Shown in pieces: positions 9,501 to 17,015 of a stretch of 64,000 nt of DNA; position 1 is the stretch's first letter, and each line of letters starts with the position of its first letter. The notes under the pieces were generated by a model that had not been told where the DNA came from, ran no database searches, and saw only the letters and a list, made by a program, of their open reading frames with translations. Origin of the DNA: Thermosynechococcus sichuanensis E542. Lineage in GTDB: Bacteria > Cyanobacteriota > Cyanobacteriia > Thermosynechococcales > Thermosynechococcaceae. The stretch is from positions 930,001-994,000 of the forward strand of contig NZ_CP032152.1 of the NCBI RefSeq assembly GCF_003555505.1. Reading direction: 5' to 3'. The translations under genes were made by a program, and so were the position numbers.

Positions 9501-10204
9501 TGCAGCGAGGAGACAAACACGGGGACAGGGGCTAATTGCCGCCGCATCAAGGCTTGAGCGAGGGCATCAATCACAGCGGTATTGCCCGCCAAGTAATGGG
9601 CACGGTAAAAGAGAATTCCCACCTGCGGCCAGTCGCTGGTTCTCTGCCCCTGAATGGGATAGGTACCCCAGCGGGGAATCCTTTGGGAGGGTGGGGGGGG
9701 CTGACCCCAACTGCAACCATAGTGGCCAATGAACTCTAGGGCACGCTGAATATTTTCCTGTCCCCCCTCGCGGAAGTATTGCCAGAGGCGATCCACCTGT
9801 GCCAGCGGCCAACTAGAGAGACTCATCAGTTCCAAATCCGGGCGATCGTCCCCCGGCAATAAGATCAACTGCCCACCGCGATCGCTGACCATTTGCTGCG
9901 CCACCTCTAGGCCATAGCTCCAATAGCCCCGTCCCCCCAAAAGGCGAATCACAACAACATCAGCCTTCGCTAGCACGCGATCGCCATAGTCATCAATGGC
10001 CGCTGCCGCTTGTAAATGGAGTAAGTTCGCAAGACGCAGAGCGGGAAAGTCCTTGGGGAGTTGGTTGTAGGCTTGAGCCAGTAGGGCAATATCCGTGTCT
10101 GCTGCCGTTAAAATAACAATGGGAGCACTGCTTTGCTGTAGAAATGCAACATTGCTGTTATCTGTGGCAACAGTCAGATCACTTAGTGTAAGAATTCGAT
10201 GCAT
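6521..10204 (-). CDS. cobN: CobN-type cobaltochelatase large subunit
   Basis: A 1227-residue member of the CobN/ChlH family. Family blocks seen include DAIVHVGKHGNLEWLPGKG, YPFIVNDPGEGAQAKRRAQA and ERARFRVFGSKPGAYGAGLQ. CobN inserts cobalt into the corrin ring, while the paralogue ChlH (usually ~1330 residues) handles protoporphyrin with magnesium. The length and N-terminus (MHRILTLSDL) favour CobN, but the two are related and cyanobacteria always carry chlH elsewhere. The gene stands alone and converges on bioY. A cbiB gene for the same pathway lies at 20562-21557. The start is ATG 10204. Confidence 0.85.
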   Translation of the reverse strand: MHRILTLSDLTVATDNSNVAFLQQSSAPIVILTAADTDIALLAQAYNQLPKDFPALRLANLLHLQAAAAIDDYGDRVLAKADVVVIRLLGGRGYWSYGLEVAQQMVSDRGGQLILLPGDDRPDLELMSLSSWPLAQVDRLWQYFREGGQENIQRALEFIGHYGCSWGQPPPPSQRIPRWGTYPIQGQRTSDWPQVGILFYRAHYLAGNTAVIDALAQALMRRQLAPVPVFVSSLQDPDIQQELLAAWQGKVELILNTTGFAIAKPNAVNLWQQLDVPVLQVILSSSTHETWQHHSQGLTPRDLAMHVVLPEVDGRIITRAVSFKAVSQIQPDVETTVTTYAPVGDRLDWVSDLAANWLKLRRKTPAERRIALILANYPCRDGRLANGVGLDTPNSTVELLKALQAAGYDLGANPLPQDGDALIQHLSRYCTNDPEGNQWRLPRYTLSLDTYQHYFQNLPEAVQAAIKQRWRSPTNDLPIAGDCWGNIFVGVQPSRGYDRDPSLNYHAPDLEPTPAYLAFYFWLRYVFGADAIVHVGKHGNLEWLPGKGVALSETCFPEIALGPVPHFYPFIVNDPGEGAQAKRRAQAVILDHLTPPLTRAELYGGLETLSHYIEEYYAAEQFDRSRLRVLRQQIEALVKELDLDQEIAAPNPEETWTAWLARTDGYLCDLRDAQIRDGLHILGQCPQGQQLRDLIIAIARSPSPQHRGLTRALAMDQGVDLDPLTADPTAPSPVPSYRSVGEWQNALEEEAATLVDGLIQGNPLLSCGSATQQVLDWIRTVLYPALQQTRQEIDHFLHGLNGGYVPSGAAGAPSRGRPDVLPTGRNFYAVDLRAVPTEAAWALAERSAAALIERYCQEQGDFPRTLGLSVWGTATMRTGGDDIAQALALLGVRPVWEGASRRVVDLEVIPLSLLGRPRVDVMLRISGFFRDAFPNLIALFDEAVQRVSQLDEPPDQNPLAAQVAKETAYWQQQGLPLNQAQERARFRVFGSKPGAYGAGLQGLIEAQNWQGDDDLARAYIHWSSYAYTGEAHSHNAAEALEQRLSQLQVVLQNQDNREHDLLDSDDYYQFQGGLTVAVRSRSGQQPTVYFGDHSRPEQPKIRTLQEELLRVYRSRVVNPKWLAGIKRHGYKGAFEMAATVDYLFGYAATARCVPDYVFTGIAQTYLLDGEMQAFVTQHNPWALRDMAERLLEAAQRQLWQTPDPQILDRLRAIALEAEGLIEGKFVP

Positions 10205-10235
10205 ACGTTGACAAGAATCATTAAAGAAACTGGTG

Positions 10236-10290
10236 GGCTTTTCCCCCTATCCCCCTCAAGCCGCTACAACAGAAATTAATGGGAAAAGCC
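10236..10290. promoter_or_regulatory. Ten-base inverted repeat upstream of cobN
   Basis: GGCTTTTCCC at 10236-10245 and GGGAAAAGCC at 10281-10290 are perfect complements separated by 35 bp. They lie in the 158-bp gap between the divergent cobN and cikA-like genes. In the cobN transcript they could form a stem about 30 nt before the start codon. I looked for the conserved core of a cobalamin riboswitch and did not see it. Confidence 0.4.
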
Positions 10291-10362
10291 TCTAGCGATC
10301 GTAAGCCCCATGGCGATGCCACTTCTTGGGATGAGCCGATCAAGGATTGAACGTAAAAAACT

Positions 10363-12549
10363 ATGCACCAGCCCGTCTTTGATCGAATTTTACCAGCATT
10401 TTTCTACGAGCGAATCGCTACAGTCCTGCTCGCAGAAGCTAGCCATCGCGGGGCAACGGTTCTTAGCCGTGAAGATGTTATAGCGTCTGCCGATGCCCCT
10501 TTTCTCGTCATTGTGGCAGAGACCTTTGCGCTGCTGTTGCAGGCAGAACCCGTACCGCAGATGAGTGCCTATCGGGTGGAAATTCTCACTGACCCTAGGG
10601 CGATCGCCCGGTTTTTACGCAAAATCCGTAGCCAAGCTCCTGTGAGCCGCCGCCCTCTGATCCGCGCTATGTTGCAGCAACTCACTGCCTTGAACAGCCA
10701 AGAACAGATGTTGCCCGCTGATCTGGCGATCGCCCTGATGGCTGTCCTCAGTGAAGAAACCACTGCCCAGTGCCAAAGTTGCCAACCCCTAGTGACGGCT
10801 GCCCTCAACGAACGCCAAGCCCAAGAACGGCTGCTGCATCAGGTGACAACCCAAATTCGCCAGAGCCTTGAGCTGCCTGAACTCCTGAAAACAGCCGTAG
10901 ATCGCATTCGTGAGTTTCTGAATGTAGATCGGTTGCTGGTGGGGCAATTCGGTGAGACCCAAGGGGAACTGCACGGGCAAATTACCTATGAATCCTGCCG
11001 CGATGGGAGTATTCCATCTGTTCTAGGGCTATGGGATGAATGTTGGCAGTGGTCAGCCCTACCCAGCAGCAGCTATCAGCGCCTCCATCGTGGCGAGACC
11101 ATTGTTGTCAGCGACATTGAGCAGTTCTACGCTGAGGTGCCCTGTCTCCAGTCCTTTGCTGCCCGCTGGCAGATCAAGGCATGGTTGATTGTGCCAATTC
11201 TGGTTCAGGAAAAACTCTGGGGAGTGCTCATTGCCCACCAGTGCGATCGCCCCCGCCAGTGGCAACCCCAAGAGGTGGAATTTCTCACTCACCTCAGTCA
11301 ACACCTGAGCATTGCCATTTACCAAGCGCAACTTTACAGCGAACTACAACAGCAAAAGGCCACCCTCGAACAGCGGGTGAATGAACGTACCCAAGCGTTG
11401 CGGGAAGCCCTCAGTGCCATGGAAGCCGCCCACCGCATTAAAAATGACTTTTTGGCCACCATGAGTCACGAACTGCGTACCCCTCTCACCTGTGTCATTG
11501 GGGTTTCTGCCACCCTCTTGCGCTGGCCCCTTGATCCAGCAAAGCAGCGGGAATATCTGGAAATTATCCATGAGAGTGGCACCCACCTACTGGAGCTAAT
11601 TAACAGTATTCTTGATCTCTCGCAGGCGGAATTTGGGCGATCGCACCTGCATCGCAGTGCCTTTTCAATTCGGCAACTGTGTACGGACTGCATTGAAATC
11701 GTCAAACCCCAAGCCCATCGCCATCAGGTGAACCTGCACCACCAATTGATGATTCCCCCTAGTCGCGATCGCTTTTGGGGAGACTATCGCCGCATTCAGC
11801 AAATTCTGATTAACCTGCTCAGCAATGCTATTAAGTTTACCCCTGCCATGGGGGAAGTGATTCTACGGGCATGGTGGAAAGAGGACGAACTCATTTTTCA
11901 AGTGCAGGACAACGGTATTGGTATCCCTGCGCACCTGCAACCCTTACTCTTTCAGAAGTTTCAGCAGTTGGATAGCTCCTTTGGTCGTGCCTATACCGGG
12001 GCAGGTTTAGGGCTAGCCCTTACCAAGCAGTGGGTGGATCTGCACCACGGCTGGATTGATGTGGACTCCACCGAAGGCAAAGGCAGTACGTTCACGGTGG
12101 GGCTGCCGGCGATCGCTTCAGACCCTCTGCCAGAACCCTCGAAACACAGGCTGGATGTCCCGCCTCTGGCAACAACGGATGTGCTGGTCGAGCCTGAGGG
12201 GCGAATTGTGCTTGTCAGTGAGGATGAGGCCACTGCCACACTGATCTGTTCGATTTTGACCACCGCAGGCTATCAGGTGATTTGGCTGGTGGATGGTGAA
12301 GTGGAACGGTTATTGGCACTCACCCCCATTGCCGTTCTTTTGGCGGAACCCTTTAGCTATGGGGATGTGCAGGAGCTAGTGGATCAATTGCGGCAACGCT
12401 GCACCCCTGAGCAACTCAAGATTTTCATTTTGGGATCAGGGGGCAATTACCAAGGGGTCGATCGCTACATTCCGCTGCCGATTAATCCAGAAAGTTTCCT
12501 GCAACAGGTGACAATGGGGCTAACTTCCCTTGCCATTTCTGCCCAGTAG
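10363..12549 (+). CDS. cikA: CikA-like sensor histidine kinase with GAF and pseudo-receiver domains
   Basis: A 728-residue protein whose order is an N-terminal domain (about 1-150), GAF (about 160-325), a short coiled linker, HisKA with ATMSHELRTPLT (phospho-acceptor His369), HATPase with NLLSNAIKF, DNGIGIP and GAGLGLALTK, and a receiver-like domain (about 612-728). In that last domain the usual acceptor Asp is missing (VLLAEPFS at 658-665), so it is a pseudo-receiver. It also contains AGYQVIWLVDG, which I associate with CikA. The length and order match CikA, which resets the circadian clock and acts on RpaA. The GAF domain lacks the canonical bilin-binding Cys-His pair. The alternative is another GAF histidine kinase. 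The 3' end overlaps coaE by 30 bp. Confidence 0.72.
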   Translation: MHQPVFDRILPAFFYERIATVLLAEASHRGATVLSREDVIASADAPFLVIVAETFALLLQAEPVPQMSAYRVEILTDPRAIARFLRKIRSQAPVSRRPLIRAMLQQLTALNSQEQMLPADLAIALMAVLSEETTAQCQSCQPLVTAALNERQAQERLLHQVTTQIRQSLELPELLKTAVDRIREFLNVDRLLVGQFGETQGELHGQITYESCRDGSIPSVLGLWDECWQWSALPSSSYQRLHRGETIVVSDIEQFYAEVPCLQSFAARWQIKAWLIVPILVQEKLWGVLIAHQCDRPRQWQPQEVEFLTHLSQHLSIAIYQAQLYSELQQQKATLEQRVNERTQALREALSAMEAAHRIKNDFLATMSHELRTPLTCVIGVSATLLRWPLDPAKQREYLEIIHESGTHLLELINSILDLSQAEFGRSHLHRSAFSIRQLCTDCIEIVKPQAHRHQVNLHHQLMIPPSRDRFWGDYRRIQQILINLLSNAIKFTPAMGEVILRAWWKEDELIFQVQDNGIGIPAHLQPLLFQKFQQLDSSFGRAYTGAGLGLALTKQWVDLHHGWIDVDSTEGKGSTFTVGLPAIASDPLPEPSKHRLDVPPLATTDVLVEPEGRIVLVSEDEATATLICSILTTAGYQVIWLVDGEVERLLALTPIAVLLAEPFSYGDVQELVDQLRQRCTPEQLKIFILGSGGNYQGVDRYIPLPINPESFLQQVTMGLTSLAISAQ

Positions 12550-13131
12550 GGAAAAGGCCTGATCCACCTGACGATAAAGTTCCTCAAGAGAGCCGGTATT
12601 CCAGAGCACTATGTCTGCCCGCTGAATTTTCTCCTCTAGGGGCAGTTGACTGGCTAGGCGTTGGGCGGCTGCATGTCCAGAGAGGCGATCGCGCTGCTGA
12701 AGACGGTCTAATTGTTGCTTTGGTGTGGCGGCCACCACCCATATATGATCCACAAGGCCTTCAAGGTGCGCTTCAAAGAGCAGAGGAATGACCAAGGCCA
12801 TCAGGGGTTGATCGCAGGTGTCAATCGCTCGCTCCATCTCGGCAATCACCCAAGGATGGATTTGCGCCTCTAGCCATTGGCGCTCCTGCGGTTGAGCAAA
12901 AATAATTTCCCCTAAACGGGGGCGATCAAGGCTGCCATCACGACGGCAAATCTTACCCCCATAGCGATCGACAATGGCTTGATAAATGGGTGTCCCCACG
13001 GCAACCGCCTGCCGCGCTAATACATCGGCATCGACAATGGGGACTCTATACTGCTGCTGCAAATAGGCAGCCACCACAGATTTACCGCAGGCAATTCCCC
13101 CAGTGATACCGAGACGAAAGGGTCTAGACAC
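12520..13131 (-). CDS. coaE: Dephospho-CoA kinase
   Basis: A 203-residue P-loop kinase for the last step of coenzyme A synthesis, phosphorylating dephospho-CoA at the ribose 3'-OH. The Walker A motif is GITGGIACGKS at 8-18, followed by VPIVDADVLARQAV, which holds the conserved Asp, and ALVIPLLFEAHLE. The length is typical. The start is GTG at 13131, which lies inside the last codons of the upstream secreted-protein gene (8-bp overlap), so the two are co-translated. The 3' end overlaps the convergent cikA-like gene by 30 bp. Confidence 0.95.
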   Translation of the reverse strand: MSRPFRLGITGGIACGKSVVAAYLQQQYRVPIVDADVLARQAVAVGTPIYQAIVDRYGGKICRRDGSLDRPRLGEIIFAQPQERQWLEAQIHPWVIAEMERAIDTCDQPLMALVIPLLFEAHLEGLVDHIWVVAATPKQQLDRLQQRDRLSGHAAAQRLASQLPLEEKIQRADIVLWNTGSLEELYRQVDQAFSLLGRNGKGS

Positions 13132-13687
13132 CCCCTTGAAGCTGCACCGCTGGTTGACTCAGCCGCACCCGTGCCCCAATATCCGCTGGCACTGTTGGCA
13201 GCATTTGCTGAAATGTCACGGTTTGACCGGGACCGATGGTTGCAGGTTCAGGCGTTGCTGCACCTGTTTGCAGAACTTGGCCATTGGCACCCACCACTTC
13301 ATAGTTAATGGATTGAATCGTTACTGGTTGGCGGTTATTGTTCGTCACCGTACCGGTCACCACTGAAGAACCGGGTAACTTCAGCACGGGCTGAAGCTGC
13401 GGCTGACCGACGCGGATATTGCGCAGGAGCTGCTGTTCCAGAACTTTAGGATCAACTTCTTGGGGCGTCTCTGAGGTTGTCGGTGTAGAGGCGGCTGCTG
13501 CTGCCCCTGAAAGGTTGAGTAAATGATTCCAGTAGCGTTGATTGCGTCCCCACTCATAGGGGGAGTTGCCAATAATCACAATGTCGCCCGCAGCCCGTTG
13601 TGCCAAGGCAGGCAGGGGGGCGATCGCTCCAAGGAGCACAATACTAGTTAGCCAAAGGGGAAATGGCGATCGAGTGATCTTTAGCAT
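13124..13687 (-). CDS. Secreted protein of unknown function, FxLYD-like
   Basis: A 187-residue protein starting at ATG 13687, chosen because AGGAG lies 8 bases upstream (13696-13700); an earlier in-frame TTG at 13705 is less likely. A signal peptide (about 1-30, ending APLPALAQ) directs it to the periplasm. After a Ser/Thr/Pro-rich spacer, the C-terminal ~95 residues alternate like a beta sandwich, with SSVVTGTVTNNNRQPVTIQ and YEVVGANGQVLQTG. This resembles FxLYD-type domains, but I do not recognise a specific family. It overlaps coaE by 8 bp and follows a DUF928 gene on the same strand by 99 bp. Confidence 0.75.
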   Translation of the reverse strand: MLKITRSPFPLWLTSIVLLGAIAPLPALAQRAAGDIVIIGNSPYEWGRNQRYWNHLLNLSGAAAAASTPTTSETPQEVDPKVLEQQLLRNIRVGQPQLQPVLKLPGSSVVTGTVTNNNRQPVTIQSINYEVVGANGQVLQTGAATPEPATIGPGQTVTFQQMLPTVPADIGARVRLSQPAVQLQGGV

Positions 13688-13786
13688 GGCCCACGCTCCT
13701 GTCAATGCAGCCTACCTTCTATCCTAGTGCAACTTCATGTGGGGATTGTGCTCAGCCAACCGCCCTGAATATCGCCACAGGGGCAG

Positions 13787-14710
13787 CTATCGCAACAGCG
13801 GCATATTGACAATTTGTGGATCAATGCCGGCACTCTTGAGGACATCCTGCCACTGCTGTTTGATTGCAGCGTCATTGGGATTGCTTTGCTGCAATTCCAC
13901 AAGGGTTGCCAAGGTATCGTTCCAGAGCTGACTGGTGGCCAAAAGGGGCAAGCGATCGGCCGCGGGCATGGTGGTAATCACTTGGGCAAGGTTGCTGTCT
14001 AGCTCAGCCCGTTCAATCCAGCCCGTCACAAAGGGATTGGCATCGGGTTCATTGGGCTTACAGGTCAGGGAGAAGATCCACTGGTATTTTTGCCCCGGCT
14101 GTAGCTTCGCTTGACTGGCATCTACCGTCACAGGTAAAATGCCGGCCTTACCATTCAGGGGCACTTGTTGGGTCAGTAGCAGATCCCCGGCTTCTGAGAG
14201 CAGCATCAGTTCCGCTGATTTGGCCGTACTTTGGGGGACAAAGAAAAAGAGACTGGGATTGGCGGCAGCCGTCATACCCAAGTTATTATCGGGCACAAGG
14301 GCGACAATTTTTGTCAGGGAGCCTTGGGTGCATTCACCAAAGCGGGTGGCACCTGCAACCCGTTGACCCGGCATGCCGCGATTGGTGGGCACAAAGGTGA
14401 GACGGTTACTGGATTGGGCGGCGTAGCGATCGCGAGCAATATAGGCCTCCACATTACTAATGGCCGTGAGGGCATAGCGGTTACCGGGGCGCAAACTGAG
14501 GGCACGGCGGAAATTCACCAAAGCCGATTGATAGTCTCGCTTGGCAGTCAGTTGATACCCCCGCTGCATGTAGCGATCAAACTCACTGGTTTGGCTAGAG
14601 GGATTTTGGGCAACAGCAGGTAACGATGGCAAAATGACTGGCAGGGCACCCATCCCCATTGCCAAGGTACCGAGGACTAGCCACGAAAGGCCAAAACGGT
14701 GGGCAGACAT
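13787..14710 (-). CDS. DUF928-family secreted protein with a tetratricopeptide unit
   Basis: A 307-residue protein with a clear signal peptide (about 1-34, cut after SLPAVAQ). A TPR-like pair follows (YQLTAKRDYQSALVNFRRAL then RYALTAISNVEAYI), and then the DUF928 core, with GKAGILPVTV, LQPGQKYQWIFSLTCKP and VTGWIERAEL. DUF928 proteins are common in filamentous and unicellular cyanobacteria and have no established function. The protein is likely periplasmic or outer-membrane associated. The start ATG at 14710 lies in a short divergent region shared with queE. Confidence 0.82.
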   Translation of the reverse strand: MSAHRFGLSWLVLGTLAMGMGALPVILPSLPAVAQNPSSQTSEFDRYMQRGYQLTAKRDYQSALVNFRRALSLRPGNRYALTAISNVEAYIARDRYAAQSSNRLTFVPTNRGMPGQRVAGATRFGECTQGSLTKIVALVPDNNLGMTAAANPSLFFFVPQSTAKSAELMLLSEAGDLLLTQQVPLNGKAGILPVTVDASQAKLQPGQKYQWIFSLTCKPNEPDANPFVTGWIERAELDSNLAQVITTMPAADRLPLLATSQLWNDTLATLVELQQSNPNDAAIKQQWQDVLKSAGIDPQIVNMPLLR

Positions 14711-14761
14711 AGCACTTACCTACTGAACACGCTAACTATCTTTAAGGTACTATCGAAAAGA

Positions 14762-15604
14762 ATGCCCGATTGTGATCAGGCTTGCACATCCCCTGTGATT
14801 TCTGTAAAAGAGCAGCAAACGAAGGATCATTTTTCCCTTGCCCAGATCACGCTTCCTTTGGTGGAGCTGTTCTCAGCGATTCAAGGGGAGGGCGCCAATG
14901 TGGGGTGTCGGCAAATTTTTATTCGTTTGGCAGGCTGTGATCTCCGCTGCACCTATTGTGACAGTGCTCATACGTGGCTTGTTCCCGCCCATGCCCTGAT
15001 TGAAGAACAAGCGGGCGATCGCCACTTTCAAACCGTTGCCAACCCCGTGACTGCTGCCCATATTCTCAAAGCTGTCCAGCAGCTCAATACACCGCCCATC
15101 CATGACAGTATTAGCCTCACTGGGGGTGAACCGCTGCTCCATGCTGCCACACTGGCACTATTTTTGCCCCTGCTAAAAGCCCATAGCTCCCTGCCCCTCT
15201 ACCTTGAAACTGGCGGCCATCATCCAGAAGCACTGGAGCAGATTCTTCCCTATCTTGATAGCGTGGGTATGGACATTAAGCTCCCCAGTGTCAGTGGTGA
15301 GTGCCATTGGTCAGCCCATGAAGCCTTTTTGCGCCTGTGCGATCGCGCCCCTGTCGAGGTCTTTTGCAAAGTGATTATTTCCCAAACCACTGACCCTACC
15401 GATCTCCATCGTCTCAGTGACCTTGTGGCCAGCGTGAATCCCGATATCCCCGTTTTCCTCCAACCTGTGACACCCGTCGGTACCGGTCGCTGTACCCCCC
15501 CACCCACCCCCGCACAAGTTCTCGCATGGCAAGGGCAACTCAAGGCACGGCTGACCCATGTGCGCGTCATTCCCCAAACCCACAAATTTCTTGGCCAGCG
15601 CTAG
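14762..15604 (+). CDS. queE: 7-carboxy-7-deazaguanine synthase (radical SAM)
   Basis: A 280-residue radical SAM enzyme for the third step of queuosine-precursor synthesis, converting 6-carboxytetrahydropterin to 7-carboxy-7-deazaguanine. The family opening ELFSAIQGEGANVG is followed by the iron-sulfur motif C-x3-C-x2-C at residues 59, 63 and 66 (AGCDLRCTYCDSAHTW) and the SAM-binding ISLTGGEPLL. The start at ATG 14762 is chosen over an earlier GTG at 14699, which would overlap the divergent gene. About 30 residues precede the conserved core, so the true start could be later. It ends 2 bp from the convergent MltA-like gene. Confidence 0.9.
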   Translation: MPDCDQACTSPVISVKEQQTKDHFSLAQITLPLVELFSAIQGEGANVGCRQIFIRLAGCDLRCTYCDSAHTWLVPAHALIEEQAGDRHFQTVANPVTAAHILKAVQQLNTPPIHDSISLTGGEPLLHAATLALFLPLLKAHSSLPLYLETGGHHPEALEQILPYLDSVGMDIKLPSVSGECHWSAHEAFLRLCDRAPVEVFCKVIISQTTDPTDLHRLSDLVASVNPDIPVFLQPVTPVGTGRCTPPPTPAQVLAWQGQLKARLTHVRVIPQTHKFLGQR

Positions 15605-15606
15605 GC

Positions 15607-16791
15607 TTATTTCTTAATCAAGATATAGGCACGGACATGATCCGGTAGGCGACGGGCAGCGGCTTGATAGCTGGCACGGTCAGGAAAAATGCCCGCTAGA
15701 AAGTCCAACTGATAGAGATTGGGCATAAAGGCTCCCCCCGTATCGGCAATCACACCGAGGCGCAGTTTAGGTTGCCTGCCCCGCGTATCCTCAATCACCA
15801 CGACGCGCCCCAGACCGATATTCCAGACATCCCCCGCAAAGGTCACCTCAGGTTGAGTATTGATTTTATTTTCAATGGTGCTGCCATAGCCCTTAAGGAA
15901 AGGAACTTGACGAAAATACCAGTAGCGTCGCTGCTCGTAGGGATCAACCCCCTTGACGAAGGGAATATCATTATTGCGATCCACATTGAAAAAGGCTGCA
16001 GTGCCATCGGTAAATTGCACGAGAATTGTCCCCTGCATCAGGGCATCCTCAAGCCCTCTCCTCGTCAAGTAGGCCAGAGGCTTTACCCGTCCATAGAGGG
16101 AGCCGCCCGGTTCAAAAATCCCTTCCAGTACCTGTTGCTTTGTCAGTTGCTTATAAAATAAGTCCTCAGGTTGATCGGGAACACGGGGTGGCAGTGCATA
16201 AAGTGCCGTATTGTAGGTCTCCGTGCGGGTGCGTGATCCGCGATGGGTAAATACCGCGTAGTTGGTGAGGCGCAATTCCTCAGTTTGGTTTGGATTGCGG
16301 GAATTGTGGGGCAGCCATTGAAGGACGCGAAAGTGCTGATTAATAAACGTGGGATCTTGTAAACGAATCGGGCGCTTGCGGCTAATATCCTCTGTGAGTG
16401 TTGCAATCATGAAATCTAGGGTGTCGAGGACTTGGGGCAGCGTGACCCCCTTAATCGCCAGAATGCCCTCCCGCTGAGTAATGGGGTCTGTGTCACTAAA
16501 GTCTTGAAAATACTGGCGGGTGCTACGCAACACTTGTAGCAACTTCATGGGGGCGGTGCTAATGCGATGGGAGGGCAGGGGGCGATCGCGAAACAGGTTC
16601 CGCCCATCCACTTGAAACTGGGGCTGGCCAAACTCATCCAGCGCGGTGTACAGGGGAGATGCAGCGACAGGGGACGGTGTAACCGTTGTAGCGACTTCTA
16701 CGGATGGTGACGGCACCGTTGCCGCTTGACAGCCCACCGTCAAGAACATCATACTCAGACAACTTGCCGCACTCAGCCAGTAAAACCGCAT
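15607..16791 (-). CDS. MltA-like (3D-domain) lipoprotein, putative lytic transglycosylase
   Basis: A 394-residue protein starting at ATG 16791, where a signal peptide with lipobox LTVGC (Cys21) begins; an earlier start at 16905 would bury this signal. The C-terminal region has QGTILVQFTDGTAAFFNV and VIADTGGAFMPNLYQLDFLAG. The second matches the 3D/MltA barrel with its catalytic-type Asp, seen in lytic transglycosylases that cleave peptidoglycan. The N-terminal half shows FQDFSDTDPITQREGILAIK and is less clear. It is probably anchored in the outer or plasma membrane facing the periplasm. Substrate specificity cannot be read from the sequence. Confidence 0.75.
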   Translation of the reverse strand: MRFYWLSAASCLSMMFLTVGCQAATVPSPSVEVATTVTPSPVAASPLYTALDEFGQPQFQVDGRNLFRDRPLPSHRISTAPMKLLQVLRSTRQYFQDFSDTDPITQREGILAIKGVTLPQVLDTLDFMIATLTEDISRKRPIRLQDPTFINQHFRVLQWLPHNSRNPNQTEELRLTNYAVFTHRGSRTRTETYNTALYALPPRVPDQPEDLFYKQLTKQQVLEGIFEPGGSLYGRVKPLAYLTRRGLEDALMQGTILVQFTDGTAAFFNVDRNNDIPFVKGVDPYEQRRYWYFRQVPFLKGYGSTIENKINTQPEVTFAGDVWNIGLGRVVVIEDTRGRQPKLRLGVIADTGGAFMPNLYQLDFLAGIFPDRASYQAAARRLPDHVRAYILIKK

Positions 16792-17015
16792 AGGCACACA
16801 TTGAAATAGGTACACATGGAATATACTTAGCCTGCACTCCCTGATCCTCGCATAGCAGGTGGGGGTTAAGGGGCGGCAATCTAGGGAAGTGGAGTTGCCA
16901 ATCAATAAATCATCGTACCCCTATCCTGATCCAGTCGTTCTATGCTAGCTCAAACACCTATCATTCGCACCCACAAGTCGCAATCAAAGCCTTCAGGAGG
17001 AGAGATTAGGTGTCG

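Noticed and set aside
10205-10362. Cobalamin riboswitch upstream of cobN
   Set aside because: Gene function made it likely, but I could not find the conserved B12-box core on the cobN strand, only an inverted repeat.
13688-13705. Upstream TTG start for the secreted protein gene
   Set aside because: It would add six residues before the signal peptide, and the AGGAG element is placed correctly only for ATG 13687.
16792-16905. Upstream start for the MltA-like lipoprotein
   Set aside because: A 38-residue extension with several Cys would mask a good lipoprotein signal peptide beginning at ATG 16791.
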